Part shown: positions 11,913 through 24,316 of the stretch, piece after piece | How the letters are laid out: every line of letters begins with the position of its first letter | Position numbering within the stretch: position 1 is the first letter of the stretch | Assembly (NCBI GenBank): GCA_013420905.1 | Contig: JAAXNY010000006.1 | Span: forward strand, 496,001-560,000 | Direction: 5' to 3' | DNA: 64,000 bases | From: Collybia mongolica | Taxonomy: Eukaryota > Basidiomycota > Agaricomycetes > Agaricales > Clitocybaceae | Position numbers and translations under genes: made by a program | The notes under the pieces: model-generated | The model's database searches: none | Told to the model about the DNA's origin: nothing | What the model saw: only the letters and a program-made list of their open reading frames with translations

Positions 11913-12384
11913 CTATTCGTGAAATGGTGTCGACGCCATGGAGTCTATTTCCGTCTTATCTTCCATGGCTGACGGACCACCTGAGACGAGGACCCTCGCT
12001 GCGAATTGCGACAGCTGTTCACTAACTATAGCGATCAAAACTGTCGCAGATTCCAGAGTTCTGCGAACAACATACCGCTTGCGATCCCTTAATTTCTCCA
12101 ACATAGCAATCACCTCGTCTTGGTCTTCCACCAAGAGTTCTCCACCCGGCAGGCCAGCCGCAAGTTCCTTAGCTCTGATCACTGCATTTTTAAAGTCGTT
12201 GGTCTTTGTACGCGTGTGAGCCATCCAGAGTGGAAATAGTTTGTCGCCAACATACAGCTTGAAGAAGAGTTTGCTTGGCTTGTGGTGTGACAGTACCCTC
12301 CGAATTTTGGGTCAGCTGGATAATCGTTACGAGCTTGATAAGAAGACTCTCGTATAGACTAGTAGGGAGGGGATTTGTCGACAT
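11913..12384 (-). CDS. probable Mediator subunit 9 (Med9-like)
   Basis: Three exons give a protein of about 121 residues starting MSTNPLPTSLYESLLIKL. Intron 1 (52 nt, GTATGTTGG to ACAAAG) joins LLQA to TNDFKNAVIRAKELAAGLPG. Intron 2 (54 nt, GTATGTTGT to GTTAG) joins LRDRKR to EQLSQFAARVLVSGG. The product is a small, all-helical protein with FKNAVIRAKEL, LPGGELLVEDQDEVIAMLE and KLRDRKREQL. The length, the two-helix pattern and the LPG-EEQ-like core fit Med9/Cse2, a subunit of the Mediator middle module that links RNA polymerase II to activators. Identification is by remembered pattern and the family is poorly conserved, so another small coiled-coil protein remains possible. Both junctions keep frame, which supports a real gene. 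Confidence 0.55.
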
Positions 12385-12933
12385 GTGGAACTATAGTTCA
12401 GGAAGAAACACGGACAAGAAATGTGGATTTTGTGTATTCCCACGCAGGTGCATCGGGCAACGTGTGGTGAACAGCCATGCTCCGAGTCGGTTTCGCTGGC
12501 TGTGGTAAATTCACAAAAATCCCTAGCGAACCTCCTCCAAGTCCTTCGTTGAAATCTGTTTTTTCACGCAAGAAAAGTTCCAAAAGCCCGCATTTTACTC
12601 ATGTTAGCTCAGGTCGATGGCACTTGTTTCACTGCACACAACTCGGCCATGGCTAGTAAAAGAGGAGTATCCGCAAGATGTAACATAACTCATCGAACTT
12701 GCTAAGCGCTAGCCCTTTCACTTCACCTTCAAATCGTATTATCACTTATAAGGTATCATATTAGTATTTCTACTTTGCCAGGTTTCGCAAATTGTTTCGC
12801 TCTTTGGAGGTTCTGCCCACGATTCTACGCACACTACACCTTTCCTCATTCCCTACTCACGTCTTTTTCACCTGTTCCATTTCAATCATTCGAGAAACAC
12901 CAACAAAGAGCATTTATATGACAGAAATCTCGA
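12385..12933. other. intergenic, nothing clear
   Basis: Upstream region of the Med9-like gene. Pyrimidine-rich segments (about 12790-12900) could be promoter sequence. No supported gene. Confidence 0.45.
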
Positions 12934-13701
12934 TTACACCACCAGCCACTGACAGAAAGAGGCTCTAAGATAAAATAACGTTCCTTCGAATATCGAATGT
13001 TCAACTAGGTCGACGCCTTCCACTTCAAAGAGGGTAGGCGTTGACAGCTGAAAATTGGAGCCTTCTTTCTCCATGCAGAGAGGCTTCTGTAAATACCGAT
13101 CACATATGCTCAACTTCGAGACAAATACAAGACACAAGTCACTGGCAGGGGAGACGTCGGGCGTGGTCGAAAACAGAAATGTTTCCCACTCCCCCGAGTC
13201 GGGCTTACACTTCCTCCCCCGAGTGGATTGCATTCCTGACGTTGACAATGGTCAGTGGGAGAGATCCATGCATTCTTAATAATGTCGTCAGCTGCCTCCG
13301 AGTGACAGCGCTGTGGGAGGTCAGTCGTTTCTCCGAATGGCAAACTGTAGCCTGATACTAATGACCACTGGATCCACGGTCCACAGGTCGATTTTTCCAT
13401 GGACAACCCGATCATCTCCAACCAGCCACACCGTCGACTTTTCTGGTGTTCCCATAGGGCGCCGTGTCAAGATTCTGAGTTCGATGGTCATTGCAATTGA
13501 CAGCATTCAGGGACGCAACAGACAAAAAACGGACTGGACTGAAAGGAAAGGTAAAATGATACAGCAAACAGTCAGAACTTCACACACCAAGACTAATATG
13601 ACACTTACTGTGGTATTGGATCCTGGTTTTGTGGTATTTGGACCTTGTTCGAACTGACGGAGAATGGTTTTTTCAGGATTTGCAGGTACTCTTATCTGCA
13701 T
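12934..13701 (-). other. unrecognised possible gene, unresolved splicing
   Basis: Minus-strand frames here include a short opening MQIRVPANPEKTILRQFEQG followed by a good donor (GTAAGT at about 13610) and acceptor (TTTCAG). A strand-rich segment follows (MTIELRILTRRPMG, STVWLVGDDRVVHGKIDLW, 13321-13506), and a last frame ends at 12934 (FSTTPDVSPASDLCLVFVSK, VDLVEHSIFEGTLF). I could not find junctions that connect all three without a stop. It may be a decayed gene or one with introns I misread. No family is recognised. Confidence 0.3.
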
Positions 13702-14052
13702 ACCGTGCCACTCTGTACTCCTTCGTACAGGATTAAGTCTCTGCTTTGATTGATTAGTACTTCCCCAGAACCCTTTCCGTCTAGCCCCTACTTGGTTTTC
13801 TATGCCCGGATTATGCTACCAAGTTAAAACGCTCAAATTGTTTCCTGCGGACCCAAACATCAGCCTGATCACACCTCAAAGGATATATTCACTGCTACCC
13901 AAAAGAGTAATAAATTAACACAACAGGTAAAAAATCGCGAAAACGTGTGCACCCAAAACGAAACTACTGACACAAAAACCACGACTAAATCTGAATAGGA
14001 ATTTGCGTCTTGAAATCAGAATTCTAATAGGCAGATACGTTGTCATTTTGTT
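13702..14052. other. intergenic, nothing seen
   Basis: Short AT-leaning stretch between the unresolved reading frames and the 3' end of the DUF6534 gene. No supported feature. Confidence 0.45.
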
Positions 14053-15550
14053 TCATAGACGGGGAATGAAGCTGTGGAGGCTCACAGATGCTAGGCCATC
14101 TTTGTGAATCTGGTGCATTCTGTCGACTTGAATAACTGTTTTTTGACCACTCAAGTTACCTGCACCCCGACCATTTGAACCGCTCGAGGCGAAGTCCGAA
14201 CTCAACGACATTGCATGTTCGTTGGACGCCCTGTTCTGAATTCGGGAGTTAAGCGTTGCCATCAGTGTGTTCGTATAACTGTAGCTCGTGAGTTTACAGG
14301 ACCCACGGATGTCAGATTCTATACCCACAGCTTTGCAAGCATGTATGCCCTATCAAATATGTAAGAAATAATGGTTGGGAATATAAATTGAGGTAGCTTG
14401 CATTGTCGTGTGAAGGCTAGTGTCTTGTTCCACCAAGAAGAGAATTAGTTCAAGAAGAGCTGTCACAGTAGTAACCAAGCCTGTTTCGATGGTCTGCTGG
14501 ATGAGGCCATTGATGATGCTCTTGGTCTGGTGCCACTGCGTCTTTTTGCTGGCTTTTCGCAACTTGTAAACAAGTCTCAAACCTCAAATACCATAAAAGG
14601 CAAATGATATGCGCACCAAAATCAACATGGTTATCGTGATCGTTATATCGCAAATGCAGCTGCCAGCAAGCCAAACCTATAACATAATTTAAATCTGACC
14701 TTGAAGGTTACGTGTTGGGCATCACGCACGGAGATTGCTGTGTTGAGTTCAGAGAATCGTTGGATATCGTTGATCAATATCAGTCGGCCACCGGTGACGA
14801 CTGCAGCTGTAGCTTGCGTAATTGCACACTAGCTACATTGTCAACAAAGCTGTTAAGGAAGGAAGATGCATTCCTTACTGCCACAATGAAGACAATAACA
14901 ACATTAAGTATCATGGAAGTGGAACTTGACTTGTAGCTCTTCCTGAGACTCCATATGCGGTACGCGAAAAATGCTTGGACGGGGAAAGAAACTGTCGTAA
15001 AACGGTTAGCCAGATCCAGAACAGAAATATTCTTCACCCACTAATCCCACTAAAAATTGGCACCACACAGAATGTCCATCCAGGAAAGATGATTGCATTG
15101 ATGTTTCCCCAATGTGTGCAAAGGATTCGAAAACCGGAATGCATCGCAATCATCGTCTGGACGGAGTCAGCAACGTAAAGACCGTACACTCAAAATCCAG
15201 ATAGTCAGATTGTGTAAATTCCCATTTGTTTGAACATACCCAGAGCCCGCAATTTCAAGCTATCCTTGAAGAACATTGTGTAATAATCTGCATATTATTG
15301 TCAGTAGAGGGGACATAAAAGGACTAAATAGTTGAGTCTCACAAACTTGCAATGTCAGGAAGCCCCAGAAAAGCCAGTTAAGGCATACCCCCACAAGCTA
15401 CCAAAGTATTGTTGGAAGTTCCGGAGAGGGAAATGGAGGGAATCACTTACAATCGGACCAACGCTATTGAGTGTTGGTGATTAGCATCCTCGACTGAATA
15501 GGAAAAAGTGAGGCTCACAGTAGGACAACCGGTGGTGGTGTAACAGCCAT
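14053..15550 (-). CDS. DUF6534 multi-pass membrane protein, copy A
   Basis: Starts at ATG 15550 with MAVTPPPVVLL, then a very short exon VGPIV (donor GTAAGT). The next exons give LVGVCLNWLFWGFLTLQV, YYYTMFFKDSLKLRAL, VYGLYVADSVQTMIAMHSGF and FPGWTFCVVPIFSGIS, then FFAYRIWSLRKSYKS and WLAGSCICDITITITMLI. The C-terminal block TKSIINGLIQQTIETGLVTT, VTALLELILF and LYTNTLMATLNSRIQNR is the conserved core of the Agaricomycete DUF6534 family, whose members are predicted seven-helix membrane proteins of unknown function. A polar tail of about 70 residues follows and is probably cytosolic. All junctions I tested keep frame. A close paralogue in the opposite orientation lies at 32997-34495, on the far side of the A-T-R and PKS genes. 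Confidence 0.8.
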
Positions 15551-16854
15551 GGGGCTAGGAGAGGAATGACTAGAACCAAACAGGAAGATCTTCCAATACG
15601 TCGAATCTAAGGGCTCCAAGACATGTAAGTTTATATTCTGTAAACCAAAGACCTACAACGGCCCCGCTAAAAATAACTCATGAGCGGTGGGAGATTTGCA
15701 CATGAGCGGGACCAGCTGCCACCGCGGATATTATGAGCTTAACCAGATCGTTGGTACTCATGTTTAAAGTTTACGGACATCATGGTATTTTCAGTGGGAA
15801 ACCCAACTTCGATCAAGGATGTTGCGTTTTACCTGCTGCTACTTCAAACCATCGGCATCAAATCTCGACGACTTGTAGTAGACAAGTCTGTCAAAATATT
15901 CGGAGCACCCACTTGTAAGTCTGCGGCAAAAACAAGATGCTTACCATAAGTGTCCATGAGCCACCCAACTTGAAGCGTTGCTACTTGCTTCTGTTAATGA
16001 GAGTGTTTTGGAACACTCGCCAAGGTCATTTATGTAGCACTTGCATTGGTATCCACCAGTACTGGTTTTGGCCCATTCATGGTGGGAATGGTGGTTTCAC
16101 AGCACGGGCGCCATTGGGAAACAATCAGGGTCCGCCATACGTCGTACACACGCGGCCATCGTACTTCGCTTGAATCGGGCACCCTCCACACCGACAACGG
16201 CGATAACGTGATGATCGGTTGCGGGTACCTATACACAACCTATATATAGAAAGTTTTTCTTACGGAAAACACTTGGCTTTGAGAGCTCTCAGGAAGTGAA
16301 TGACAGGGGATTGCTGGGATGGTTTGGCAGCCTGCTTCCTAAGGTACGTTGCTGAAAACGATAGAATGAGAAATCAATCACGAGCGTTGCTTCGTTCCTC
16401 TCTGGCAGTCGTTAGCTTACATCCCACGACCCAGGTTTTGTGCTTAAGACAAGGCCTAGTCAACTCTGAACCTTGGCAGCGGCGTTATCGAAAATGGTTG
16501 ATGTGTATGACAGGCACTAAAGACAAGCTGTCGATATAATATCGTAGTGACCTTGATCTCACTGTGGACGGTTGTCTTCATATCGGCGAATCTAGTTCCA
16601 TCGTGGTTGTGGAAAAGTCAGAGGCAAAACGGAACCGAAGCAAATATGTACAATTAAATAAATAAAATTCGGCGCCGGCAGTCTACAACGACGGTCAAAT
16701 CACGATCGTCAGACAACTCTCAACTACTTACACACCGATGAAGATTATGCTACTTTGCGTTGGCAGTCCCAGTCCATTTATTACATTCTCGACCCTGTGT
16801 AATTGAGGCGACCCAACATAGATGTGCTTGTCGTAACCAGTATAATACGCCTCC
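15551..16854. other. long intergenic stretch, nothing convincing
   Basis: About 1.3 kb with several open frames of 60-79 codons on both strands (15733-16539). They lack recognisable motifs and do not join through consensus introns. It could hold the promoter of DUF6534 copy A. Confidence 0.4.
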
Positions 16855-18480
16855 CTACTCTCCTATGATTTCAACCAACTCAATCTCTATCTTACCCGTT
16901 TTTCTCCATATCTCGAAGATATACCCAAATTCGTAATCAGGAGCATTGTTGCCCCCCATCTGTAATTCAACGATCCGTAGCTTGGGCGTCTGCTTTGCAA
17001 GGTACATTTCGATTTCTCGGGCTAATTTCCCGTCTGGAAAGTAGTCAAAGGCGGCTGCGGGAGGAAGGCTGTCTTCAAGGTCCTCCAGGCTCTCAAAGAT
17101 GTCACTGCCATAACTGTCATACGGGGTCGGCGTACGCACATCTTCCTCTTCGCGAACCGGAGCAGCTGATGGGGTATATTCCGAGCTCGAGAGCGAGGGA
17201 AGTGGAAGGATCTAATGTGGGAGGCCTTCTTTCAAGATATGTAAGTTGAGCTTCTCCAGACATTGGAACTTGGCAAGAGCAGGACTGCAAAAAAATATCG
17301 GAAAAAAATAAGAACGATACTTTTACAAAGGAAATGAGCTCACAATGCCTCCAACATGCAATTTAACCTCAACAAGGTTGGGACAAATTTTTGGCAATTT
17401 CTTCGATAGTACTCTCTGGCAAAGCCATATCCTCACGGTTCGAGTCCCCGACTTCGTCAGGTGGTTCAGTCTGGAGGCACAGTTTCTTCAAGGTAACCAG
17501 GTTTTTGATGTCGCAGCGAGACTCTTAAAAATTATGGGTTCCAGACAGCATTTCTTTCCGTTCCTGTCAGTATACTTACATTGAAAATTGTAGTTCGGGA
17601 AGGGCAAGGTTAAAGTCAGCGACTGAATGGGTCGCTTCCCGTCACAAACCGATATAGGATCCTTGAAGGATCCCAAGAACGATTTGAGACGCGACAGGGC
17701 TGTCGGATCCAGTGCCTTTCCTGTAAGATTGATAGACACGTATGTAAGAGCCGGGTGCGCGTGGAGGAATGGGTGCAGTGTTGTGGCTCCACCCAGCTTG
17801 ACGTCAAATATGTCAGAACACCACAACGCGTAGGCAGGGTAAATTGAGTGCATTGATGACGGGAATGACGGAAGGCACTTCGTTGAATTCCAATCTTAAT
17901 GTATGGGCGCGGGGAGGTAGATTCGTCAAAGGAGATACCATCTTTTCTAGAAGGGCTCGTCCATCTGAAAAAATAATAATCTTAGTGTAGGGAATATAAC
18001 ATGGTGTTAAGATTTTAGAGAGACATGCCTGAGGTATATGTGGAAATATCCTCCTTGTGTTCAAGATATGTCAATTGGGGGATCGACAGAAACTGACCTT
18101 AACAAATTGAGGGTTTCAGTCAAACTCATGTTTAGACCCCAATGTGAGAACGACATCGAATGTCTTTCTCCATTGACCTCTGAACGCCCAGACAGACAGA
18201 GAGCCTTTTTAGTTTGGCGAAGCGACGCTGATCAGCCAAGATTTTTCCAAATTTTCTGATCCCATGTTTCCACGTATGGAGAAGAGCTGAAGCTCCGATT
18301 TACCCCCAGAGACGTGCACAGAATTCTCAAGTGCAGCAAGAAGCAATTTTTGAAATTGTTCCTTTTGTTTTTCTACTTCTGCGGTAGGTGTGTCATACGG
18401 TACGCCGATAGATAAACCGATGCTGAGCTCGCGAACCAATGCCACTGGATTTTTCCGAGCGCCGCGGGTCGCTTTTCTTG
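16855..18480 (-). CDS. F-box/leucine-rich-repeat-like protein, 5' end uncertain
   Basis: Several minus-strand exons form one reading. The first (about 18480-18209) has NPVALVRELSIGLSIGVP and a charged helix (VEKQKEQFQKLLLAALEN). Later ones give LPPRAHTLRLEFNEVPSVIP and NALNLPCLRVVVF, then HAHPALTYVSINLTG and SLTLTLPFPNYNF. The last (17139-16855) is acidic, with ESLEDLEDSLPPAAAF and LAKQTPKLRIVELQMGG, ending at 16855. Regularly spaced leucines in L-x-L contexts suggest leucine-rich-repeat-like F-box proteins, which are numerous in Agaricomycetes. An F-box itself is not visible, because upstream of 18480 I cannot fix a start codon. The first exon may continue toward 18700. Function would be substrate recognition for SCF ubiquitin ligases if the assignment is right. 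Confidence 0.5.
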
Positions 18481-19302
18481 GCGAGCGAGGGTGTACAGTA
18501 GAGCATCAGGCTTTCGTGGCCGGGTGAATTAATGCGTAAAGGACCGGCGGAAAAAATTGGTGTGCCTCTTTTTGGGGGGATGCAGATCTTGGCCAGGCTC
18601 TCTAGCGACGCGAGTGTCGCTATATATTTTTTAGATATATCGGCTGTGAACGGGTGAAAAGTCTCGCTCGGGGGCTACCTTTTTTTCGTGCCATTGAAGG
18701 GGGTATTGTGGTATAAAGAACGTAAGTGTAAGCGTCCAATATTCAACAGTTACGTAAATATTGGGTTCAACTTAAAACTGCACAGTTGGGGTCCCACGCG
18801 TTGCACCTTCGGCCCATTGTGGAATGCTGGAAACGTCAGAAATGTCGAATACAGTTCCAGGAAACAAGATAATGGAATTTAACCTATATGGAACACCTAA
18901 GGCAGGCTTTCTGGATTAAATTTTGAAGGTCATGGATACGCCATCAATATAGCATCTCAGCAAAATTAAAAGAGGAGAGGTGGCATTCAAATCTCCTTAA
19001 ATGGTCCGAGATGATGTCGGCTCAACCCGCAGCTGTGTTACGTAAAGTAATATATGATCCGCCTACGACTACTCTCACTTCCTCTCATCTTCTCTCATTT
19101 GGTCTACCGAGGTGATTCCTACCGAACGAATTAAGCCCCCATTAATGGAAATAGATATCAATATGGTAAACTTGGTGGGCACTGGGCACACATCCCGAAC
19201 CAAGTTGATCAAATACAACATTTGTTCGCACATAAATATTTACTTGACATACAATAGATCTATACACTAAGTACTCAGGTGGTGCAACCTACAAACTTCA
19301 AC
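18481..19302. other. intergenic
   Basis: Contains a TATATATTTTTT stretch near 18620 and AT-rich sequence. The left edge may include the missing start of the leucine-rich gene. Nothing else is recognised. Confidence 0.4.
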
Positions 19303-22300
19303 TTATACTAAAAAACGAGACTGGCGCCAATAACCAAGCCAAGCCTTGGCATCTCCTTCGCCAAGGCCTTGTATCGCCTCATTCCGAAGGGTGGGCGAAA
19401 ACTTGAGTGTATTCGTCGCGTCAAGTTTGGGGTAACCAAGTGCATCACCCCTCTTAGACGCAACGGCAGCCATGTCTCTATAAACTGAGAGCAAACGGAG
19501 AGCCGGGACATCTCTGAGCAGTCCAACAGACGCTCCGTCGCCCTGTAAACCCTCAACTGAGGATTTCGTTAGTGCTTCGAGAGCTTGGAACCACTGTTCA
19601 ATAGAGACGAGAGGCACATTGAGTTCGGCTGCAATTATACTGGCGAGACGAGACCATGGAACTGGTTTCGGGTGAATTAAATGCGCAAAGTCACACTTGT
19701 CCACCTCAACCTTACGGAAGTCAATGAGTGCCTGAGCCACAGTGTGGACAGGGATCCACGCAACCTCCTGAATTATGGGAAGAGTAAGACTACGGAAATC
19801 TCGAGAAGAGCCCTGGTACCTTGTTGTCCGTTGGTAAACAATTGACAATACGCGCGCTGTGAATAATCGAAGGTAGCCATTCTTTCGTGTTCCATGCTCC
19901 ATTGAGTCCTCCTGAAAGCTGTCCTACACGCACCACAAGTGGCTTCAGTGGTGTCTGCTCTCCACACTTCATGAGGATTTGTTCGCAGACCCACTTAGAT
20001 TCTGTGTATCCTATACCAGAGGCAACTGACGCAGGGATTGGTGCTTCCGGGATGACGTCGGATGCGGTTGCGTTTACGAGATCTGTAAGGGGGACTTAGA
20101 GTATACACAAGATATGTGAACAATGGACCAACTTTGGAAGAGCCCAATCGAGCTTGCGAATAAGAGGTTGGGTGGTCTAGAATGTGGCGAGGATAGGGAC
20201 AAATCAATTAAATTTCGTAGCCCCTTGACATTTGGTTCGAATGAAGCCAATGCGAGATTGAAATCGACGGGCCATGCTGAGAAATTATGTGTGAATCATA
20301 CACACCGTTAAACATTAAACAATATGTTACCATTATGGATGATATGAGTCGTCGACGATCGTATCTGTGTATAAGTTTAAACAAAGATCACAAAGAGTTT
20401 TTTTACCTTACCTCATCGTAAGTATCGGCGGGGAGGGCGAATCCAGCGATTGACACATCTGCTTCTAGCAAACGAACCTTTTCGGAGTGAAGAACGGTTT
20501 CCGGATTGAGGCCACGATCAACGAGGGCAAATTTCTGTACGTCGAATAAGGACGTTTGACCCTTACGTCGGACTCGATTAATTGCGTAAATCCGAGAGAT
20601 TTCGGGATCATCTACAAGCTGTGCAAGGAGGTAGCAACCCAAAGCACCAGTCGTCCCCGTAACAAGGACGACATCACTATGGGGACCCGTTGGATTTGGG
20701 ATTGGAGTATGAGCTGGAAAGTTGTTAGAATACTTGTCAACCATAGCCTGCATCACCGCTTCTCTACTGGCGCTGCCGCCAGTTAACTTCCCAGAAGCCC
20801 AGTCCGTAATGAAACCAGACAGACGAGATATCGATGGGTAATCGTAAACAAAGTTTTCGACGGACTTGCGAGTATCGAGTCGAGCAGAATCGCGAAGTGC
20901 CCGAAGAAGGGAGTTTCGAATCCATGTCGCTTGTAAACTAGGACCAATTGTTAAAAAGGCTGAGCTGAAAGCTGTAGTGAACTCGCCTATCACAACCATG
21001 CTCGAAAAGGTCATCATTGTCTTCAACATGGTGCACTAGCACCTTATTTACAACCTCCCCCACGAACTCAAGGGTAGAAATGAAATCCCATTCTTGTGGA
21101 GGGGGGATACTTGAGCTTGTACTTTCATCCACCGATTCGTAGAGTTTCGCTATTTCCTGTTTGTAATCGTTGAGAATCGCCTGTCGTCGAGCTGTATTTT
21201 TCGCAGTATATTGGAATGGTTTGGACGGGTTTGCTACTACAATCATCTGATGAATAAACGGCAGATGAGCATTTCTTCGAAAAACGAATATACAAAGCAG
21301 TGCTGTGCATACCTCTTTGAAAAGTCGAGAATGCTGAGGAGCGAAATCGTTCATTTTCTGAACTGTGGGCCTATTCGAATTCATTTAATACAGGAGAGGT
21401 CCGCAATGAGACAGAGAAATATACCAGATTTTGTTCCGGAATTCGGCCAATTGAAATTCATCAGAAGGATCAAATCTGAAACTCGGCTTGGGGTCCACAA
21501 TCACCCCAGCCTGGAAGTAGCCTCGTCCAAACATAACCGCCGCCAGCACGTGAGGATCTTGGTTGAGCATGCTCTCTGCAATTCACATAAGTTTCTTACT
21601 TAGAGCCCTATGACAATTGAATTCACCTAATGGACCAGGATTGGTCTGGATACGAGCTAACGTTAGTGATTGCGCAAGTACAAGCAAATCTTGGGAACCT
21701 TTTCACCCGTATTGTGCATGATTTGGTCATCTGACCTCCCATGTACCTTCCAATAACCTGGTTTCGTAGGATGTGGGATTAGGAGGTCGGAAGTTGCATA
21801 CGCTTCCATTCCTCTGACGTTGGTATTCAATACACCGGGCGCGCAAAAGGTATCTGGCTATGTAGATCTTTGAGTACATCATCGGGGTTGAGTTATCTCG
21901 GGACTCACGATAACGACAAGTTCGAATGTTCCATCTCCTTGGGGTAACAGTTCTGCGAGTAGACAACTAGGTAACTCGAAATACTCCCAATCCATGCCCA
22001 CGGTTTCTTGTAGGGATTTCAGCTTCCGTGTATTTATGATATAGCTTGTTCTACATACTAGGGAGTATAGGACTCATCATCCCACATTCTGTACTACATA
22101 ATCGTCATCGGAGCGTTCACAGCAAAAAATATATAAGCCAACTTACGATCCGTACGTGATAAAGACGGAAACACCTTGAGAAGTCATATGATCTCCGGCA
22201 ACTTTGTTCAGAGGCCCACCACCATACAGCTAAGAGCATTATGAGTCGAGCTCATAGTAAATAATCAGGCACTGACCACACCACCACGACTCGCCAACCA

Positions 22301-23474
22301 CTTAATATAGTCTGGTTTACGGGACCACGCCTAAGCAAACCGGCTGGACATCAACCCTATAACGAAATGGGTCTAAGGGATACGAACCTCAATGAACGTT
22401 GGTACGCAGAATATGATATCACAATTGGTGGCTACAGCCGCATTGAACAATCCATCCGGAGTTGGAACCGCGACCGGATACTTGGGTTCAAACGTGCTTA
22501 TGGTAACACCTACCATTGCCTGGGTACTATGGATGTAAATTGCTCCCAGATGAGTTCCAGATTTACTCACCGTCCAGAAAAGCTGTGAAACACCCATGCC
22601 ATGGAACATTGGCATAGTATGGCCGGCTACAACCAGACCTGTTAAATCGCGACCTCCGAAGTAAGGCGTTAAGCCCAGTTGAAGAGCCCGGTGGCACGTC
22701 CACGGAATGGGTTTCGGGAAGGCGGTTGATCCTATTCTCGAGTTATATGAAAGTTCAATATGGGTATGCAAGTTCTCACCGGAGGAATGAAGGTAGAGTG
22801 TGACATCATCTGGTCCAGTTCTGGTAACTGGGAAGTCATCCATATTGACTGAAGTGTTTGGCCCTAGGTAGAAATCCTGAAATAGTAGAACAGGGAAAAC
22901 TTCGGGTTTGGCAGTGGATGGATACTCTGACTGTAAGACCTTGAAGGTCTGTGTACCTAGATCAAGCATAGATTGTTCTTGGCCCAGAAGAATGTGTGTA
23001 ATATTGACTCTGTTGATCAAATGGGCAATGGCAGCAGGAGAGTTTCTGGGTGATATCGGAAATGCTATGTAGTTAGCACGTAAAATGGTCATGATCAAGG
23101 TGAAATAGGAGATTGTGTCTATCCATTATGGCGTATGTCAATGTGATACAAACTACCATAATGAAGGAAACAATACCTGACGGTGCGATGATGGCTACCA
23201 CTGGAGTATCGTCCATGTCCGCACGCAAAGAGAATCGCTCCCTCAAGATCCTCGCACCAAGGCGGACAGCAGTAGCAACCTCCGGCCACATTATGTCGCG
23301 TATGGAACCATCCTCGCTGGCAAACGTGAAAACACGATGGTTTGGCGTGTTCTCCAAGTGCCAATCATATATTTCTGGCAAAGTCAAGGATCCATCTAGC
23401 GGGGGTGGATGGAAAGTTGATGAAGAGAGGGCTTGAGTTTGAGGTGGCGGAGGAAAGCGACGAGTAGAAGGCAT
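19303..23474 (-). CDS. adenylate-forming reductase (A-T-R, NRPS-like)
   Basis: Activates a carboxylic acid as the adenylate, loads it on a carrier domain and releases it reductively as aldehyde or alcohol. The ATG at 23474 opens MPSTRRFPPPPQTQALSSST. A-domain motifs follow in order: YLHSSGSTAFPKP after removing an intron (A3, with Ala where Gly is usual), LYGGGPLNKVAGDHM, ITYGSTECGMMSP (A5), GRSDDQIMHNTGEKTNPGPL (A8 plus the A10 lysine). The carrier motif is EHGCDSLQATW; its Ser codon is split by a 49-nt intron with a GC donor (20938-20986). The reductase domain has VVLVTGTTGALGCYLLAQL (NAD(P) site) and GIGYTESKWVCEQIL (Tyr-x3-Lys). The C-terminus ends AWLGYWRQSRFLV at 19303. Domain order matches basidiomycete aryl/alkyl acid reductases and Lys2-like enzymes without a condensation domain. 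The gene lies tail-to-head 0.8 kb downstream of the PKS gene, on the same strand. Confidence 0.92.
20938..20986 (-). other. GC-AG intron splitting the carrier Ser codon
   Basis: The intron begins GCGAGT and ends CCTAG. Removing it joins CATGGTTGTGATAG to TTTACAAGC and yields HGCDSLQAT, the phosphopantetheine motif. No GT donor nearby gives this frame. Confidence 0.8.
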
Positions 23475-24316
23475 CCTTTGAGTGGCAAGGAAAAGCTGAA
23501 GGTGCTAGCTCCCAGCTTATCAGTGCCTTTGCAAATGTCACGACGTTTACTGGCTGCCCGGGTTTCGCAGACAGTTCTGTGAGAAGCATCAGTATGCGTT
23601 TGGAAGTACTTATGCGCATGACTTTTGGCCCGGGCCACAGCGGCATGGCTTTGACGGCTGAGGTAGGTCCAAAAATATTAGTGACCAATCGGGGTTACGT
23701 ATACAAGACCTTGGGGGAGCATCTAGAGGCCAGAACTTGACGGCTGTTGGCATCAAGGTTGTTGGCAACATGCAAACGAAATAGTGTGGTGGCCACCATC
23801 TTGTCAATCATCAAAGATCATCAAAGCTGACCAGTGATGCGTTGACTACCAAACCAGAAGCTTCTACTATGACCGCCGGTCGTTCTCTAGACGGTTCTGA
23901 AGAAAAACCAAATCTCCTGGCCCCACCCTGAAGTTTTATGACTCGGATATTCTCAGGCCGCCGTGGAGATCCATGCAGGTGCCGGCGAGCTCTTAGCTTC
24001 GTGTGAAAAGCAGTGGACATGTTCCATAGTCGAGATCTAAAACATCTGGTTAAGGTCGGCTCTAAGTGTGGCGAGGTTGGCAAACTGCCACCGTGTTTGA
24101 GCGCAACTTGCCGCTAGATATTCTGATGGAGGATGCCGTTGTGTCGGCCCGGACGAAATTCTCAGTAATACTAACAGCACCAAATGATGAATCCACAGTA
24201 CATGTATAATCTAATAGTCTAGGAGCAATAGGCGTTAACAGGCCCCCAAATTAAGTACCCTTTGCCTTCTAATATACCTGTAATCCGTCATGTCTGAAAG
24301 GGACTGGCATCTGATT
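23475..24316. other. gap between PKS and A-T-R genes
   Basis: About 0.84 kb. Minus-strand open frames (24083-23811 and 23688-23365) contain no recognised motif and do not join convincingly. It probably holds the PKS 3' region and the A-T-R promoter. Confidence 0.4.

Noticed and set aside
17437..17450. GGTTCGAGTCCCC resembles a tRNA B box
   Set aside because: No matching acceptor stem or A box upstream, and it lies within the minus-strand leucine-rich gene.
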